Source: Sporopachydermia quercuum (Eukaryota; Ascomycota; Sporopachydermiomycetes; Sporopachydermiales; Sporopachydermiaceae). From it: a DNA stretch of 64,000 nt. Location: the NCBI GenBank assembly GCA_001599295.1, contig BCGN01000002.1:124001-188000 (forward strand). The letters run 5' to 3'. A model generated the notes under the pieces. It worked only from the letters and a program-made list of their open reading frames with translations, had not been told where the DNA came from and did no database searches. The position numbers and the translations under genes were made by a program. Of this stretch, positions 22,732 to 34,338 are shown one piece after another; the first letter of the stretch is position 1, and every line of letters starts with the position of its first letter.

Positions 22732-23205
22732 ATGACAATACAGTACCTGCTTCTGCTATCCAGGCAGGGCAAAGTCCGATTGGCTAAATGGTATACTACA
22801 TTATCGACAAAAGAAAGGACTAAAATAATCAGAGAAGTTACGGCAATGGTTTTATCGAGAAAAGGTAGAATGTGTAATTTCTTGGAATATAAGGATTCCA
22901 AAGTTGTTTATAGAAGGTATGCATCATTATTCTTCGTTGCTGGGATTGATGCAAATGATAATGAGTTGATTATGTTAGAAGTTATCCACCGATATGTTGA
23001 ACAAATGGATAAATACTACGGAAACGTATGTGAGTTAGATATTATTTTCAATTTTCAAAGAGCTTATTATATACTAGATGAATTATTATTAGCAGGGAGG
23101 ATGCAGGAAAGTTCACGACGAGAGGTGCTAAGACGTGTCGCTCAACAGGATGGACTGGAGACGCAAGAGGAAGATGAACTCGGAGCTATGAAGGTATTGG
23201 GGTAG
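22732..23205 (+). CDS. APS1: AP-1 clathrin adaptor complex, sigma subunit
   Basis: 157 residues from the ATG at 22732; a GTG just upstream is ignored. The whole protein is a longin-type sigma adaptin: [57 protein letters not shown], and [22 protein letters not shown]. It aligns end to end with yeast Aps1 and keeps the VCELD-IFNF signature. The sigma subunit packs against gamma adaptin in the AP-1 core and sorts cargo between trans-Golgi network and endosomes with clathrin. AP-1 was preferred over AP-2 and AP-3 by the N-terminal and ESSRREVL sequence. It stands alone between two long gene-poor stretches. Confidence 0.92.
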   Translation: MTIQYLLLLSRQGKVRLAKWYTTLSTKERTKIIREVTAMVLSRKGRMCNFLEYKDSKVVYRRYASLFFVAGIDANDNELIMLEVIHRYVEQMDKYYGNVCELDIIFNFQRAYYILDELLLAGRMQESSRREVLRRVAQQDGLETQEEDELGAMKVLG

Positions 23206-26200
23206 ATTTCATAATGGTGGAATCTGATAGAATGTGCTCCGAGTTCATGATGGTTGATGAAGCAAAATTAATTGGTTCCACTGTTAGGGAAGTTGATTTG
23301 TTATGAAACTGTTGGATTGAAGACAGATGACGTGCATATAAGTTGTGTATATTTACCACTGAGGTATGAAAGGAGTTTTTGAACAGGAGAGAGCTCAAAA
23401 GTNAATTCAATGCAACAAAATAAAGGATACAGGTTCTTAGAGTTATATTATTTCAGTTTTGGTGAATGTAAGTAGGATAGCACACATGATCATTTGAATT
23501 ATGATTTATATGCTGATGCTTGATTTATTGTTTTACATTTTGGAATACATATACTTAGGACGCTCAATTGTGCTACCTTTGTCTTCTAATGTTGATGATT
23601 TCAAGATAAATATTGGATATCAATTTACTTGTCACACTTTAACCAATTGAGGTTGTTTTTTTAAGTTTATGAAGAATAGATACATCATCCACAATGGTAA
23701 ATAAAAGCAAAGACTGGGAATGAGCAATTTCACATGCCAATAAGGCTGAATCACAATTCATCACCAGTGCCAAAATTTACAAGCTTGAATCCAATTTGCT
23801 CAGTGCTTTATGATCTTGTAAATCTAGACTGTCCCTTGCGAATCACTTTCCTTTTGATTTAACGGTTGCTTGATAGAGCAGACAATGCATCTTCGTGAAC
23901 CCTTCTGAAATTGAATCGCAGTTCGGTTGATACAGTAGGTGATGACATTGTTCTCATTTGAATTCCAGTTATTGTTCCATTATTCTAACAATTCGATGTC
24001 CTCTCAAGTGTTAAGGTTGCTGCTTTTTCTTATAAATGAAGGAGATTACCGTTTGCGAAAATTTTTGAGTCTAATTATTTAACGTTTGGAGCTTAAATCA
24101 GCAACCGTTTTTTCAACTTTAAATTTCTTACTTCTTCTCCAGATTAATTCAATGGATGACCAGTGTTGATCCAATTCCCATAAAGGTGCGCATTATTATC
24201 TTGCAGTCAATTGAAAACAATTTTGCAGATGCACTGAATAGGCAAATGGGTTCAGTCACAGTTATTTTGAAAGAAGATACTTTGATCATTTAGAGCTAAT
24301 GGGTTGCCGTATTTGGTTTCGAGGAATGGAATCACATCAAAGGTTGATACAATGGCAGTGACTGTTGGTAGGTAAACAGCCTCTAGAATAAGCAATAGGT
24401 GACTAGAACTGAAAGACCTAAAAGCGTTGAGACAAACACATTAGAGTTCAACTTTGGCTTTAAAACTCCATAAACCTTTGCTTTCCTGACAGGATGTACT
24501 ATTTACTGAGCATCTCGTATCTTTAGAGTCGGATCTTACTTTCATGATTAAACTGTTATTTTTATATCGTTTATTTATTAGAGACCACACAATTGATTCT
24601 AACTATCTCAATATCAGAGGAGATTTTGGCATAGGACCAAAAGAGATACCGCCTGACTTCTAAACAGCAATCCATCGGATTGAGAAGTCAACTATGGTTG
24701 ATGCACCATGGACCAATCGTACATGAATATAACTGATCAAAACCCACTGTCCTCCAGTTCAGGAAAATCAACTCTAATAAAAAATCCCATAAATTTTGAC
24801 TGATCTTCATACTAAGAAATACAGTTCTTCCTGAACTGAACTCCAAGTCGAGACCAGTTTTACTCTTTCTGAAGTCTATTAGTACTGCTTTCACTGTTAT
24901 GTCAAAAGTTACCAAATTTAAGAAACAAGTGCAAGCAATAGTTGAAAATTCGTTTGCTACAAGTTAAAAGCTAATATTACTTATGGTTATATTTTAAGCA
25001 CTAGTTCCTCTTCCAAAAAGTGTAAGACTAATAGCGTAGTGCAATAGTGATGATGAAAATGATACTTAAAAAATGACATGGATTATGGAGAGCGAAATTA
25101 GAGTTNGGAATTGTTTTTTTGAAATCAGATAATTTCACTTTAATTAAGGAACACCTTGAATAGCATTTCCCTCCTCTTAAAGCACGGATTGTTCCACTCT
25201 CAAAGATTTTTGTGAGGTTTCGGACACTCGTTGCTAGAAAGGAAAGGTCTTTCAACAAGAAACCAATGTGAGGTTAACCAAAGTTTAGTATATTGCTATT
25301 TCATGTTAATGTTCAATCTTAGTTTTAGCTAAGATGTTTATTTGTCTCAAAAAATGGTATTGATTTTGAAACATCATTTAAAGGAATGATCACAAGTATA
25401 AATAAGAAGAAGAAAAAAAGAAATTAGGAAAACAGTAGCTTTATTGAAATCAAAAAGTTGTATTACCTTCCATAGATTTTCAAACATTAAGATTTTCTTT
25501 TGAGATGGTGGTTCTATAGTTGCAACAAGCAGAAGCAGAGTCTTTTCGAGAAATTTGAAACAAACTTTAGAGTTAAAGTGCACCAAAGTAGAACTCTAAT
25601 ATCTTACAGTTTGTTATATTGCATATATGGTAAGAAACCAATGATTTCGGGATAATCAAACGCTGGTTCATACATATTATAATTGATGTTTATGAATATA
25701 AGATTATTTTATTGGTTTGAGACTTGTAGGTTTTAATTTGATAGTTCTGATACTCGTGGGCAAGCTATTAAGACATCATTCAAATACGAGAAACCATAAC
25801 AACAGTTAATCCTCACTTGCTCTTTAGATTCCAACCGCCAGATTAGTACTACCCAAAGTAACCTCAACAAAATTGATTTCTTACTTTCATATTAATTTTT
25901 TCTCTCTTTTCTTGATGTTTATTAGTCTTTGACTAAGTTTAATAACATATTTCTAGTCGATTATCTTATGATATCTTATAAATCAGATAATGTCTTCTTG
26001 GAGTATGTTGATTGCCGAAGGTTTCTATGAACACATTACATTATATATCCGAAAAGTAAGCTTCATATGTAGTTGAATTCCAGTTGCATTTCCCACATTT
26101 CACATTTCACTCAAAGTTTATATTTAGTGTTAATTTAATATTCAAGCCACTCGTACAAATGTATTCGAAAATTTGATTCGAATACGCCAGAAGTTAGCGA

Positions 26201-26800
26201 AGTAGAATATCCAACATCAAGCATTCTGTTTTATCTACTATTATGCTGTAATATTAGTATTACATTAGCATTTGGCCCAATTCTCAACACTTCCAGGCTG
26301 AAACCCAATCTCAAGTAGTGTTTACTATTTTAGCAAACCTTTGTAAGGCTACTAGAACTTTATTTCGCAATTCAAAATTTGAGGATGAAGCCTAGAAAGA
26401 AGATAGCATCACCGTTTCTGGACCTTTGTACTGGAGTATCTGTTTCATCATCTATCTTTTGATTGACAACATTCTCACCAAACTATGATGATATAGAACT
26501 ACAAGACTCAACTCACTTCATCATTTACTATTCATGCTGTGTAACGAATCCCTTTATGTTTTTAGTTCAGATTTAATAGGGGCCAAATCTCTTATTTGCC
26601 CCAATCACATGCTAAGGCTATCTTATCCAACCTTCAGAAAGCAAATAGTTGACGATCATCTCTTTAATCCCATTATCTGGTCTTTCGGCGAATGAACCCA
26701 CTTCAGTCACCAAATATATGAACTCAAGTTTCGAAACTTTGACTGTTTCTGCAGCCATTCTTAACATTTCATACATCGAAATCTTTCACAGACTGGCATC
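23206..26800. other. Gene-poor region between APS1 and the first GT15 gene (about 3.6 kb)
   Basis: Short open frames only, none recognisable; Ns at 23403 and 25106. ATCACATG, a Cbf1-type RTCACRTG word, occurs about 190 bases before the GT15 start. No RNA gene was recognised. Confidence 0.5.
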
Positions 26801-28255
26801 ATGTACCCTTCAGGGAGAATAGTTAGACTTGGTCTTTTGATCTTGACAGTTATCCTGATAATGGTCATTATCACTGACACTGCAACCTCAAATAGCAGAG
26901 AAAGTTCTTCAGAATTTCCATATCCTTCGCTAAAAGATGCAATAACTCCTACTTCATCTTCATCTCAGCGAAGAGTTAACGAACAAACTCACCCATTACA
27001 AGGGAATGCTGCTCCTAAGGAGCAACGGGAAAACCAAGTTCCAAATGTTCCCATAGTAATTCCAGAGTTGGATACTAAATTAGAAGAACTAAAGAAACTT
27101 ATAAATTCAAAATTTGATGAATTAGAATTCCCACAGCCTACTATCGATATAGATACTTCATCAATTGAAAGATCAATAAAAGATCTATCAGCCAATATCA
27201 ATTCAAATCTACAACTCAGCAAGCAGCAATCAGGAAACAGTAATACTATTGAATTTGACGCGAATTATAAAAGAGAAAATGCCACTTTTGTTACATTAGC
27301 CAGAAACTCGGAATTGTATGACTTAGTTACTTCAATTAGGCACATTGAAGACAGGTTCAATCGTCAATTTCATTACGATTGGGTATTCCTTAATGATGAA
27401 CCATTTACTGATGAATTTATTACGATAACAAGAAATCTAGTCTCTGGAGATGCAAAATATGGGATGGTCCCGAAAGAACAATGGTCGTATCCTGATTTCA
27501 TTGACCAAGATCTTGCTGCAAAGAAAAGACAAGAATTAGAAGATAATGGTGTGATTTACGGTAGCTCAGAATCATATAGGCATATGTGCAGATTTCAATC
27601 AGGCTTTTTCTTTAACCATCCTTTAATGAAAGATTATAAATACTATTGGAGAATCGAACCTGGTATCAAAATTTTCTGTGATGTTCCTTATGACGTTTTT
27701 AAGTATATGAAAGATAATAACAAGAAGTATGGTTTTAATATGATTCAATATGAATTTGGAGCAACTATACCGACATTATGGGACACGGTCAAGGAATTTG
27801 TTAATCAGCATCCTGAATATTTGAATGAAAATAACCTAAAAGATTTCATTTCTAACAACGATATGGAGCAGTATTCCATGTGGCATTTCTGGTCAAATTT
27901 TGAGATTGCTGACATGGATTTTTGGAGAGATCATATTTACAGCGAGTTCTTTGAACACTTAGATAAAAGCGGAGGGTTTTTCTATGAAAGATGGGGAGAT
28001 GCACCAGTTCATTCTATAGCAGCAGGATTATTTTTAAATAAAGACCATCTACATTTTTTCAATGATATCGGTTATTTCCATCATCCATGCTACCAATGTC
28101 CAATCGATTTGGAAGTATGGACAGAAAGAAAATGTTCATGTAGCAGGCATTGGGATATTTCATGGAGTGGGTGGAGTGGAGTTCCTAGATATTTTGAAGC
28201 TCAAGGACTTGAGAAACCAAGCAATTGGGAAGAATTCATTAATCCTGAGATATAG
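26801..28255 (+). CDS. GT15 family (Kre2/Mnt1/Ktr) alpha-1,2-mannosyltransferase, copy A
   Basis: 484 residues. A type II signal anchor (about residues 8-26, LGLLILTVILIMVII) follows a short basic tail, then a Ser/Gln-rich stem to about residue 160. The catalytic domain carries family blocks in order: ENATFVTLARNSELYDLV, DWVFLNDEPFT, YRHMCRFQSGFFFNHPLM, YYWRIEPGIKIFCDV, HFWSNFEIADMDFWR and GGFFYERWGDAPVHSIA. A cysteine-rich end (CYQCPIDLEVW, KCSCSRHW) follows. GT15 enzymes use GDP-mannose and Mn2+ in the Golgi to extend O-linked and N-linked mannose chains on wall proteins. Assignment to one yeast member (Kre2, Ktr1-7, Yur1) is not possible here. A related gene lies convergent 394 bases downstream. 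Confidence 0.93.
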   Translation: MYPSGRIVRLGLLILTVILIMVIITDTATSNSRESSSEFPYPSLKDAITPTSSSSQRRVNEQTHPLQGNAAPKEQRENQVPNVPIVIPELDTKLEELKKLINSKFDELEFPQPTIDIDTSSIERSIKDLSANINSNLQLSKQQSGNSNTIEFDANYKRENATFVTLARNSELYDLVTSIRHIEDRFNRQFHYDWVFLNDEPFTDEFITITRNLVSGDAKYGMVPKEQWSYPDFIDQDLAAKKRQELEDNGVIYGSSESYRHMCRFQSGFFFNHPLMKDYKYYWRIEPGIKIFCDVPYDVFKYMKDNNKKYGFNMIQYEFGATIPTLWDTVKEFVNQHPEYLNENNLKDFISNNDMEQYSMWHFWSNFEIADMDFWRDHIYSEFFEHLDKSGGFFYERWGDAPVHSIAAGLFLNKDHLHFFNDIGYFHHPCYQCPIDLEVWTERKCSCSRHWDISWSGWSGVPRYFEAQGLEKPSNWEEFINPEI

Positions 28256-28649
28256 GTTAAAGCAATGATATGATTTTATGTGAATGTATTGGAATAATAT
28301 ATAAAATTACTTATGATTATGCATTATAGTAATGTATGTAGTGTGTAGGTGCTCTGACGATAGTAACGAAAGGATATTCACTCTGGTGGTGGTTTTAGTT
28401 AATAATGTCCAGATATGCAGATCTTATAAAGTAATTGCACGTTGAACGATAGATATCGTAAACGTATTATCAACTACTAATATTATAGCTCTTTAACCAT
28501 TTTCTTTGACAGTCTTTCAAACGATAGACATCAGAAAAATCGAAATTCCTACGAGTCAACTTAGGTCCATTCACCATAGTATCAACATTCTACATTCTAT
28601 TCTTTATAGAAATACTAAATATGCACAAAGCACTCAAAAATCTTCCAGA
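28256..28649. other. Short convergent spacer between the two GT15 genes
   Basis: 394 bases of AT-rich 3' flank shared by the convergent paralogues; nothing else recognised. Confidence 0.5.
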
Positions 28650-30059
28650 CTAACTTGTATACTTCTCCCAATTTGTAGGTCTGTCCCATTTCATAAACTC
28701 ATAATATTTGCCAGTACAGCTATATCCTTGGAAGGTGAAATCAGAATAAGGATTGCAGCTACACCTTTGCTGATATCTCAAATCATCATCAAGTGGACAT
28801 TGAAAATAAGGCCCATGATAATAACCAACATCCTTGAAGAAGTGGACTTCATTCCTATTCAATAAGAATGCAGCTGCTATTGAATGCACTGGTGCATCTC
28901 CCCATCTTTCATAGAAAAACCCTCCAGTTTTATCCAAATGTTCGAAATAATCAACATAAGCTACTGATCTCCAAAGATTCATATCAGCAATTTCAAAATT
29001 TGACCAGAAATGACATAGATTATATGTTTCTCCACCGTCGTTTGAAATAAAATCGAGCAAGTTATTCTCCACAACATATTGAGGATGAGATTGGAAAAAA
29101 TTTTTGGTTTCTGCCCATAAGCTTTTAATTGTTGTTTCATATTCATACATACTTATAGTGAAGCCATACTTCAAGTTATTACGACGCATATATTTGAAAA
29201 CATCGTAATCAATGTCACAGTAAATCTTGATTCCTGGTTCAACTCTCCAATAATATCTGTATGGATTCATTAATGGGTGTCTCCAGAAAAAGCCAGATTC
29301 AAATCTGCACATATGTCTGTAAGATTCTGAATCAGCATAAATCACACCTTCATCAGATAACTCTTTTCTCTTCTTAGCAGCAAGATCTTGATCAATGAAA
29401 TCAGGATATGACCAATATTTTTTAGGAATCTCCCCAAATTTTGCATCACCAGAAACTAAAGCAGAGACTGTAGTGATGAATTCTTTGGTAAATGGTTCAT
29501 TGTTAAGAAAGACCCAATCATACCCAAACTTCCTGTTGAATCTATCCTCAACAGCCCTTATAGAATCTACAAGATCCCAAAGATCTGAATTTCTTGCTAA
29601 TGTAACAAAAGCTGCATTCTCACGAACTGCCATTGAAGAAGCAACTAACTTTTCACTAGATGCATCTTCAGAATCCTGCTTAATATTGGCCTTTTCATTA
29701 TTGGCTTTAAGCAATGATTCAAATTTATCATTCAATCTGTCAAAAGCCGATGTGATGCTATTTAAGAGATTCTGACTGGAAGATTCTTCTTGTTGATATA
29801 AATCCTCAATCTTTCCAAGGACTGAGTCAATTTTCTTAACTGTTTGACGGATGTTTCTTTGAACAAGTCCCAGAGCTTCTTGAGTTTCTTCATTCATAGA
29901 GTTGCGACCCAAGTATGATTTCAGTGACTGATGAGCCCCTGATATATAACTAGGCTCAGATGACGAACTCAACAATACTTTCTTCAAAAGGAAGAATAGA
30001 ATTATAATGTAGCACAGGTTTGCAAACCCCTTGATTGAAAATCTTGGTCTTGGGGGCAT
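28650..30059 (-). CDS. GT15 family alpha-1,2-mannosyltransferase, copy B
   Basis: 469 residues from the ATG at 30057-30059, chosen over an upstream in-frame ATG because MPPRPRFSIKGF gives a basic tail directly before the anchor (CYIIILFFLLKKVLL). A stem with coiled-coil-like stretches follows, to about residue 180. Catalytic blocks mirror copy A: ENAAFVTLARNSDLWDLV, DWVFLNNEPFT, YRHMCRFESGFFWRHPLM, YYWRVEPGIKIYCDI, HFWSNFEIADMNLWR, FFYERWGDAPVHSIAAAF, and a cysteine-rich end (QRCSCNPYSDF). Same Golgi mannosylation role expected. The two copies are inverted (tail to tail), well diverged in the stem and strongly alike in the enzyme core, so the duplication is old. Confidence 0.93.
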   Translation of the reverse strand: MPPRPRFSIKGFANLCYIIILFFLLKKVLLSSSSEPSYISGAHQSLKSYLGRNSMNEETQEALGLVQRNIRQTVKKIDSVLGKIEDLYQQEESSSQNLLNSITSAFDRLNDKFESLLKANNEKANIKQDSEDASSEKLVASSMAVRENAAFVTLARNSDLWDLVDSIRAVEDRFNRKFGYDWVFLNNEPFTKEFITTVSALVSGDAKFGEIPKKYWSYPDFIDQDLAAKKRKELSDEGVIYADSESYRHMCRFESGFFWRHPLMNPYRYYWRVEPGIKIYCDIDYDVFKYMRRNNLKYGFTISMYEYETTIKSLWAETKNFFQSHPQYVVENNLLDFISNDGGETYNLCHFWSNFEIADMNLWRSVAYVDYFEHLDKTGGFFYERWGDAPVHSIAAAFLLNRNEVHFFKDVGYYHGPYFQCPLDDDLRYQQRCSCNPYSDFTFQGYSCTGKYYEFMKWDRPTNWEKYTS

Positions 30060-31687
30060 TTCGAACGCTATATTTTGAAAAAGAAGGAGTGTATGGTATG
30101 ACAAGGATATGCTATTCTCACCATAGAATAGTAAGCATGGAATAAGCAATCAAACAACGAAGACAAACCTAAATTCGTTCAATGCTTTAGGCTTGGTTCA
30201 TATAAGGAGAAGTACAATAAACAATATATAGAATATCTACCAAAATTCTTATTATCAGAAGAGAAAACCAGACATTCTCTTCCTTTCCTTCAAACAGTCA
30301 CATGATCAAAACAATTACTTCGTTCTATTTTCCTAAAGTTGTTTACAGTAAATGAAGGGAGCAATCCTTCAGGAAACCGAAAGCAATTAATTGGATTAAA
30401 GACGAAACTGTTTGCTATGGGTTTTAACTGAATAAAGTTTTGCATTGTGGTCGAACCTTAGTCCTGTACCTCAAACTGTAATTCGATCTGAAACTGCTTG
30501 TTAAAGGAAGAATACAGTGACAAAACTGAAATTCTGCCCATGAAATAAAGTGTTTTTCAGAGTCTAAATGAGCACCTAACCTGTTATTTGAAATCATAGC
30601 AAGAATAAGCATGGTATTGCATACTAGAAGAAGTACTGAACGAAAACTGCAAGTATTGTTAGGGAAGCAAATAGTCTCTTTCTGATGATGTTGTTTTTAT
30701 AGCTAAAGTTTCTAGATAGTTAGTTGTATTATCGACTGTATAGCTGTTGTAGCTAAAGGATTAAGTATTTAAAGTTCTCATAATCTGAAACTTTATCTTA
30801 AGCCAGATTATACAGATTTATCGCTACAAAGTTTGATTCAATGGAGCATCTGAAGTTCATATAATCATCAAAAAAATTATAGATAGAACTGGAAACAACA
30901 GAGGATTTAGTTAGTTGATGAAGCTTGAAGAGTTAGATGTTAGAGAACTACCGAACTAATTCACCTTATTGTTCCTTAGTATTCACAAAAATACGGCGTG
31001 CCATCAAAAGAATAAGAATGGTTCTAACTTTTGATATAAACAATTGGAAGTATCGACAGTCGAACTCATCGTATATAAGCTAAATAAGATGATAACGGCT
31101 TTGCTTTATATTTTTAGCGTTGACATACATTGAATATTTTTGTAGGAAATAGTTGTTTATTCTTGTTTGTGTTCATGAAGGCAACAGACTCCATTGATTA
31201 TCTGGTTCGGAATGAACAATTATTACGTAAGATCCAAGAGATTTGGGGTTTATGTTATGCCAAAATGTTTATTTTCTTTACTGAGTTAATAAATTACTCT
31301 TGTGAGTTGTTATGATGCCAAATTAGAAGTTTTTGGAACCAATGGGCTAACGTATTTAGGTATCTATTGTATTTAGTCAGACTGTAATCGTGCACACATA
31401 TGTAGCAGTCGAAGTTCGTAGTGTTCAATGATTTGAACAAACTGTATAATGAACAAAGAATTGAGGAAATCTGACAGAAAAAGCATATTCAAAATGAGCT
31501 TTTATAATTATCGGTAAGAGTTCTACGATCACGTACAACCTAGCGGTTTGATATTAGCCAACCGATAGTAGTCGATTATGCACTCTTGGCTTGAATGAGA
31601 TAAAACTTTTTCAGGTGATAATATACAGGTATTCTACTTGTGCTTTGGGATACTTCTAGTGATTCACACTCCATTAAGAAACAAGAG

Positions 31688-31740
31688 TTTTATTAATATT
31701 TTATTTTAATTTATTTTTTTTTTATTTTTATTTTTTTGAT
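31688..31740. repeat. T-rich low-complexity stretch
   Basis: About 50 bases almost entirely T with spaced A, including a run of ten T. It resembles the simple sequence near 19.9 kb on the opposite strand. Could exclude nucleosomes; no other role evident. Confidence 0.7.
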
Positions 31741-34319
31741 ATTTTGTACCTCATACTTCATACCCACCACAAGCAAGAATAACTATATGCTAGAGTAGCG
31801 CCCCTCGGACATTATTACAAAGGTTATGTAACATCTGCTATCTCAACTTACGTCAACGTCAACTACTTCATTTTCTGCGAGTTTCTTTTCAGTTTTTGAA
31901 ATCTCTCATATATAATCTTTCAAATTGCTTCAAATGTAACATACGGACAATTTACTACCTTACTTATATCATCTCTTCCATATATCTATCTCAATCTACA
32001 ACTCGAACTTTGACATAATACCCATAAATATCATATCTACATCTGATCAACAAGAATACAGTAAATTAGTATAATAATAATATGAGAGATCTCGCCAATA
32101 AAGTAAGAAGATTACCTTAATGTTTAATATATCATGAAGAACGAAATATAACGATTCTATAGTTCATTCATCCATAAGCCAGTCTTATCAGGAACGACAA
32201 GACATGCATGTATGCAAGATATGCGTCTTTTCTCAGACTATCACCTCCTTTGTATTTTCAGAAAACAGCCAATTTCAAACTTGATATAACCCCGATCATA
32301 TCATAACTACAAGAGATGATAGAACTCATGATAACAGTATAACATAACTACCAGCAGTTACCTGTTGCATTTCTATCACCCTCCGTGTTATAATCATACA
32401 TCCATTTACCCTGAAGAAACCATTACTGGAACAAACAAATCTACATTATAAACCGTGAGACCTCCATTGATAATACATATCACAAACAGAGTTACAAATT
32501 AAACGACTCATAAAATCATGAAATCCTAACAAGCTCATGAAACTCGATAGTCACTTAAAAAAGGTTTTACACATTTTTCTTCTTTCCTTCCCAATCATTT
32601 ATTTTCTTTTCTCAATGTATTGATCTCTCCGTCATCGGGTTCCCTTTCGTTCAAGTAAATTATTCTTGGGGTATTGAGACTGAAAAAAAAATGATTAAAG
32701 ATTCTTATTTATGAAAGGTTCAGTGTTTAGTGAATATTGTTTCTCAATTATATATTTTGCTGCCTACTCATTTATACGTTTAACCAAAGAAACATATGAA
32801 CTCATGTGATGATGCTCATTGATTGCAGGTGAATTTGTTGCATTAACTAGTATGCACACTTCAGCCCATTGTCGATTGCACATTATCACATGCGAGGAGT
32901 TGCTCTACTATGTTCTCCCAAACAATGCCTTTGCTTCGTTCTAGTTAGTAAGAGGAAAGTCAGAGTTTATCCGAGGGGACTGCTCCTGTTTCATATCCTA
33001 TGATATATAATCAAGAAAGAGGATTTGGGGGGATAAGTAATGCAATGACAAGATTAAATATTATGTATCGAATGAATCATGGACAAATCAAGTCTAACAG
33101 TTTGAGGGCAAGTACAAGGAATAGGGAATACATATAAAGCATAATAAAGTAGGATTTTTAAGATACTAAGTGATACTGCTGAGATCAACCTGTTTCATCA
33201 AAATCCGTAAAAGTCAATGAGCCTCACGTTCGTGGAAAGTGGGATCAACTCGCTACAGAGATAAATTCACTAAATGCATCTCGGATTGCCTATAGTGACG
33301 AGTACTCATCTCACGAAAACTATTCGGGAAATCTTCAATATAATCATTATTTGATCACTTCTCGCCATGTATTTCTTATCAGTAATTATTAATATTATTC
33401 CAGCAGAGCCGCTGCTCCACTCCACTGAATCTATCGACCAAGAAATCAGGTGGACTGCGGTCAAATAATAAGGCAATCACATTGGTAGGCAAACTCAATA
33501 AGATTTGAGATTTCACAGTAAAGTTTGAAATAAGAAAGATCATATCTCCGCTCTGGACAGTTATAATTAAATCCATTTATAGATTGTGTATAACGAATAA
33601 AGTACGTCGTGGTATATTGATCCTTTATCAGTCCATTTTATGAAGAAGTTATTAATCCATCCTTATAAAATAGTACTGAACGTTCAGGCCATCGCAGAGC
33701 TGAATTGTCCTCCTCCATTTCTTTATCTACATTACTCTGTGATCCCATCATCAGTTACCAATAAAGAGAAAGAAGGATGCCCTAATTAGAAGGCATTGTG
33801 CATAGAGTTCATGCAGGAAAGGCAACAATTTCACGTAAATCCTCAATCTCATACAAATTTCTCATTCATTTCTGGAGAAAAAACAAATAAGGTTCTTTTT
33901 GGCTCACTTAACGACTTCCAAACCTTATTTTATTATTCTGTCTTTCATCTATGACTTAATGTTCTCCTCTTATAAAACTAGATGTTTCCCCAGGATCGGC
34001 AATCATCCCAGATCTATTCTGTTTTAGTATAATTGTGTGGCACCAGAATAGATTTTGATATGACAAATAGTAGTTGAGTAGCATTCTCGGAACATAACAT
34101 CAGTTCTTCGATTAAATAGTATTAGAATAAGCAATACATAACATAGTATATTAATTACTATCATATAGTATTCCTTGTTATATTATAAAGTGCGTCTATG
34201 AAGTGTTATGACACCTGCTGGTTTCAGGATTTGAATTAATAATATAGAACAAGAGAGGCAAACAATAAACAACAATTGAAACGAAGTGAAACCGATTAAA
34301 AGGTAGAACTAAAGATACT

Positions 34320-34334
34320 ATGAATAATAGATAA
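34320..34334 (+). promoter_or_regulatory. Very short upstream open reading frame (4 codons)
   Basis: ATG AAT AAT AGA TAA ends four bases before the ATG of the RING gene at 34339. If the transcript starts upstream, ribosomes would meet this first ATG just before the main start. Regulation is inferred; the transcript start is unknown. Confidence 0.45.
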
Positions 34335-34338
34335 CGTA

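Larger units (their letters stand above)
30060..34338. other. Gene-poor region (about 4.3 kb) between GT15 copy B and the RING gene
   Basis: Only short unrecognised open frames. A T-rich low-complexity stretch lies at about 31688-31740. RTCACATG words occur near 30297 (GTCACATG) and 32885. No tRNA or transposon was recognised. The right end serves as promoter of the RING gene. Confidence 0.5.

Noticed and set aside
30297-30390. Point-centromere-like arrangement: GTCACATG followed about 75 bases on by CCGAAA
   Set aside because: The intervening sequence is not extremely AT-rich and the right element lacks the full CDEIII pattern; RTCACATG occurs elsewhere in the window.
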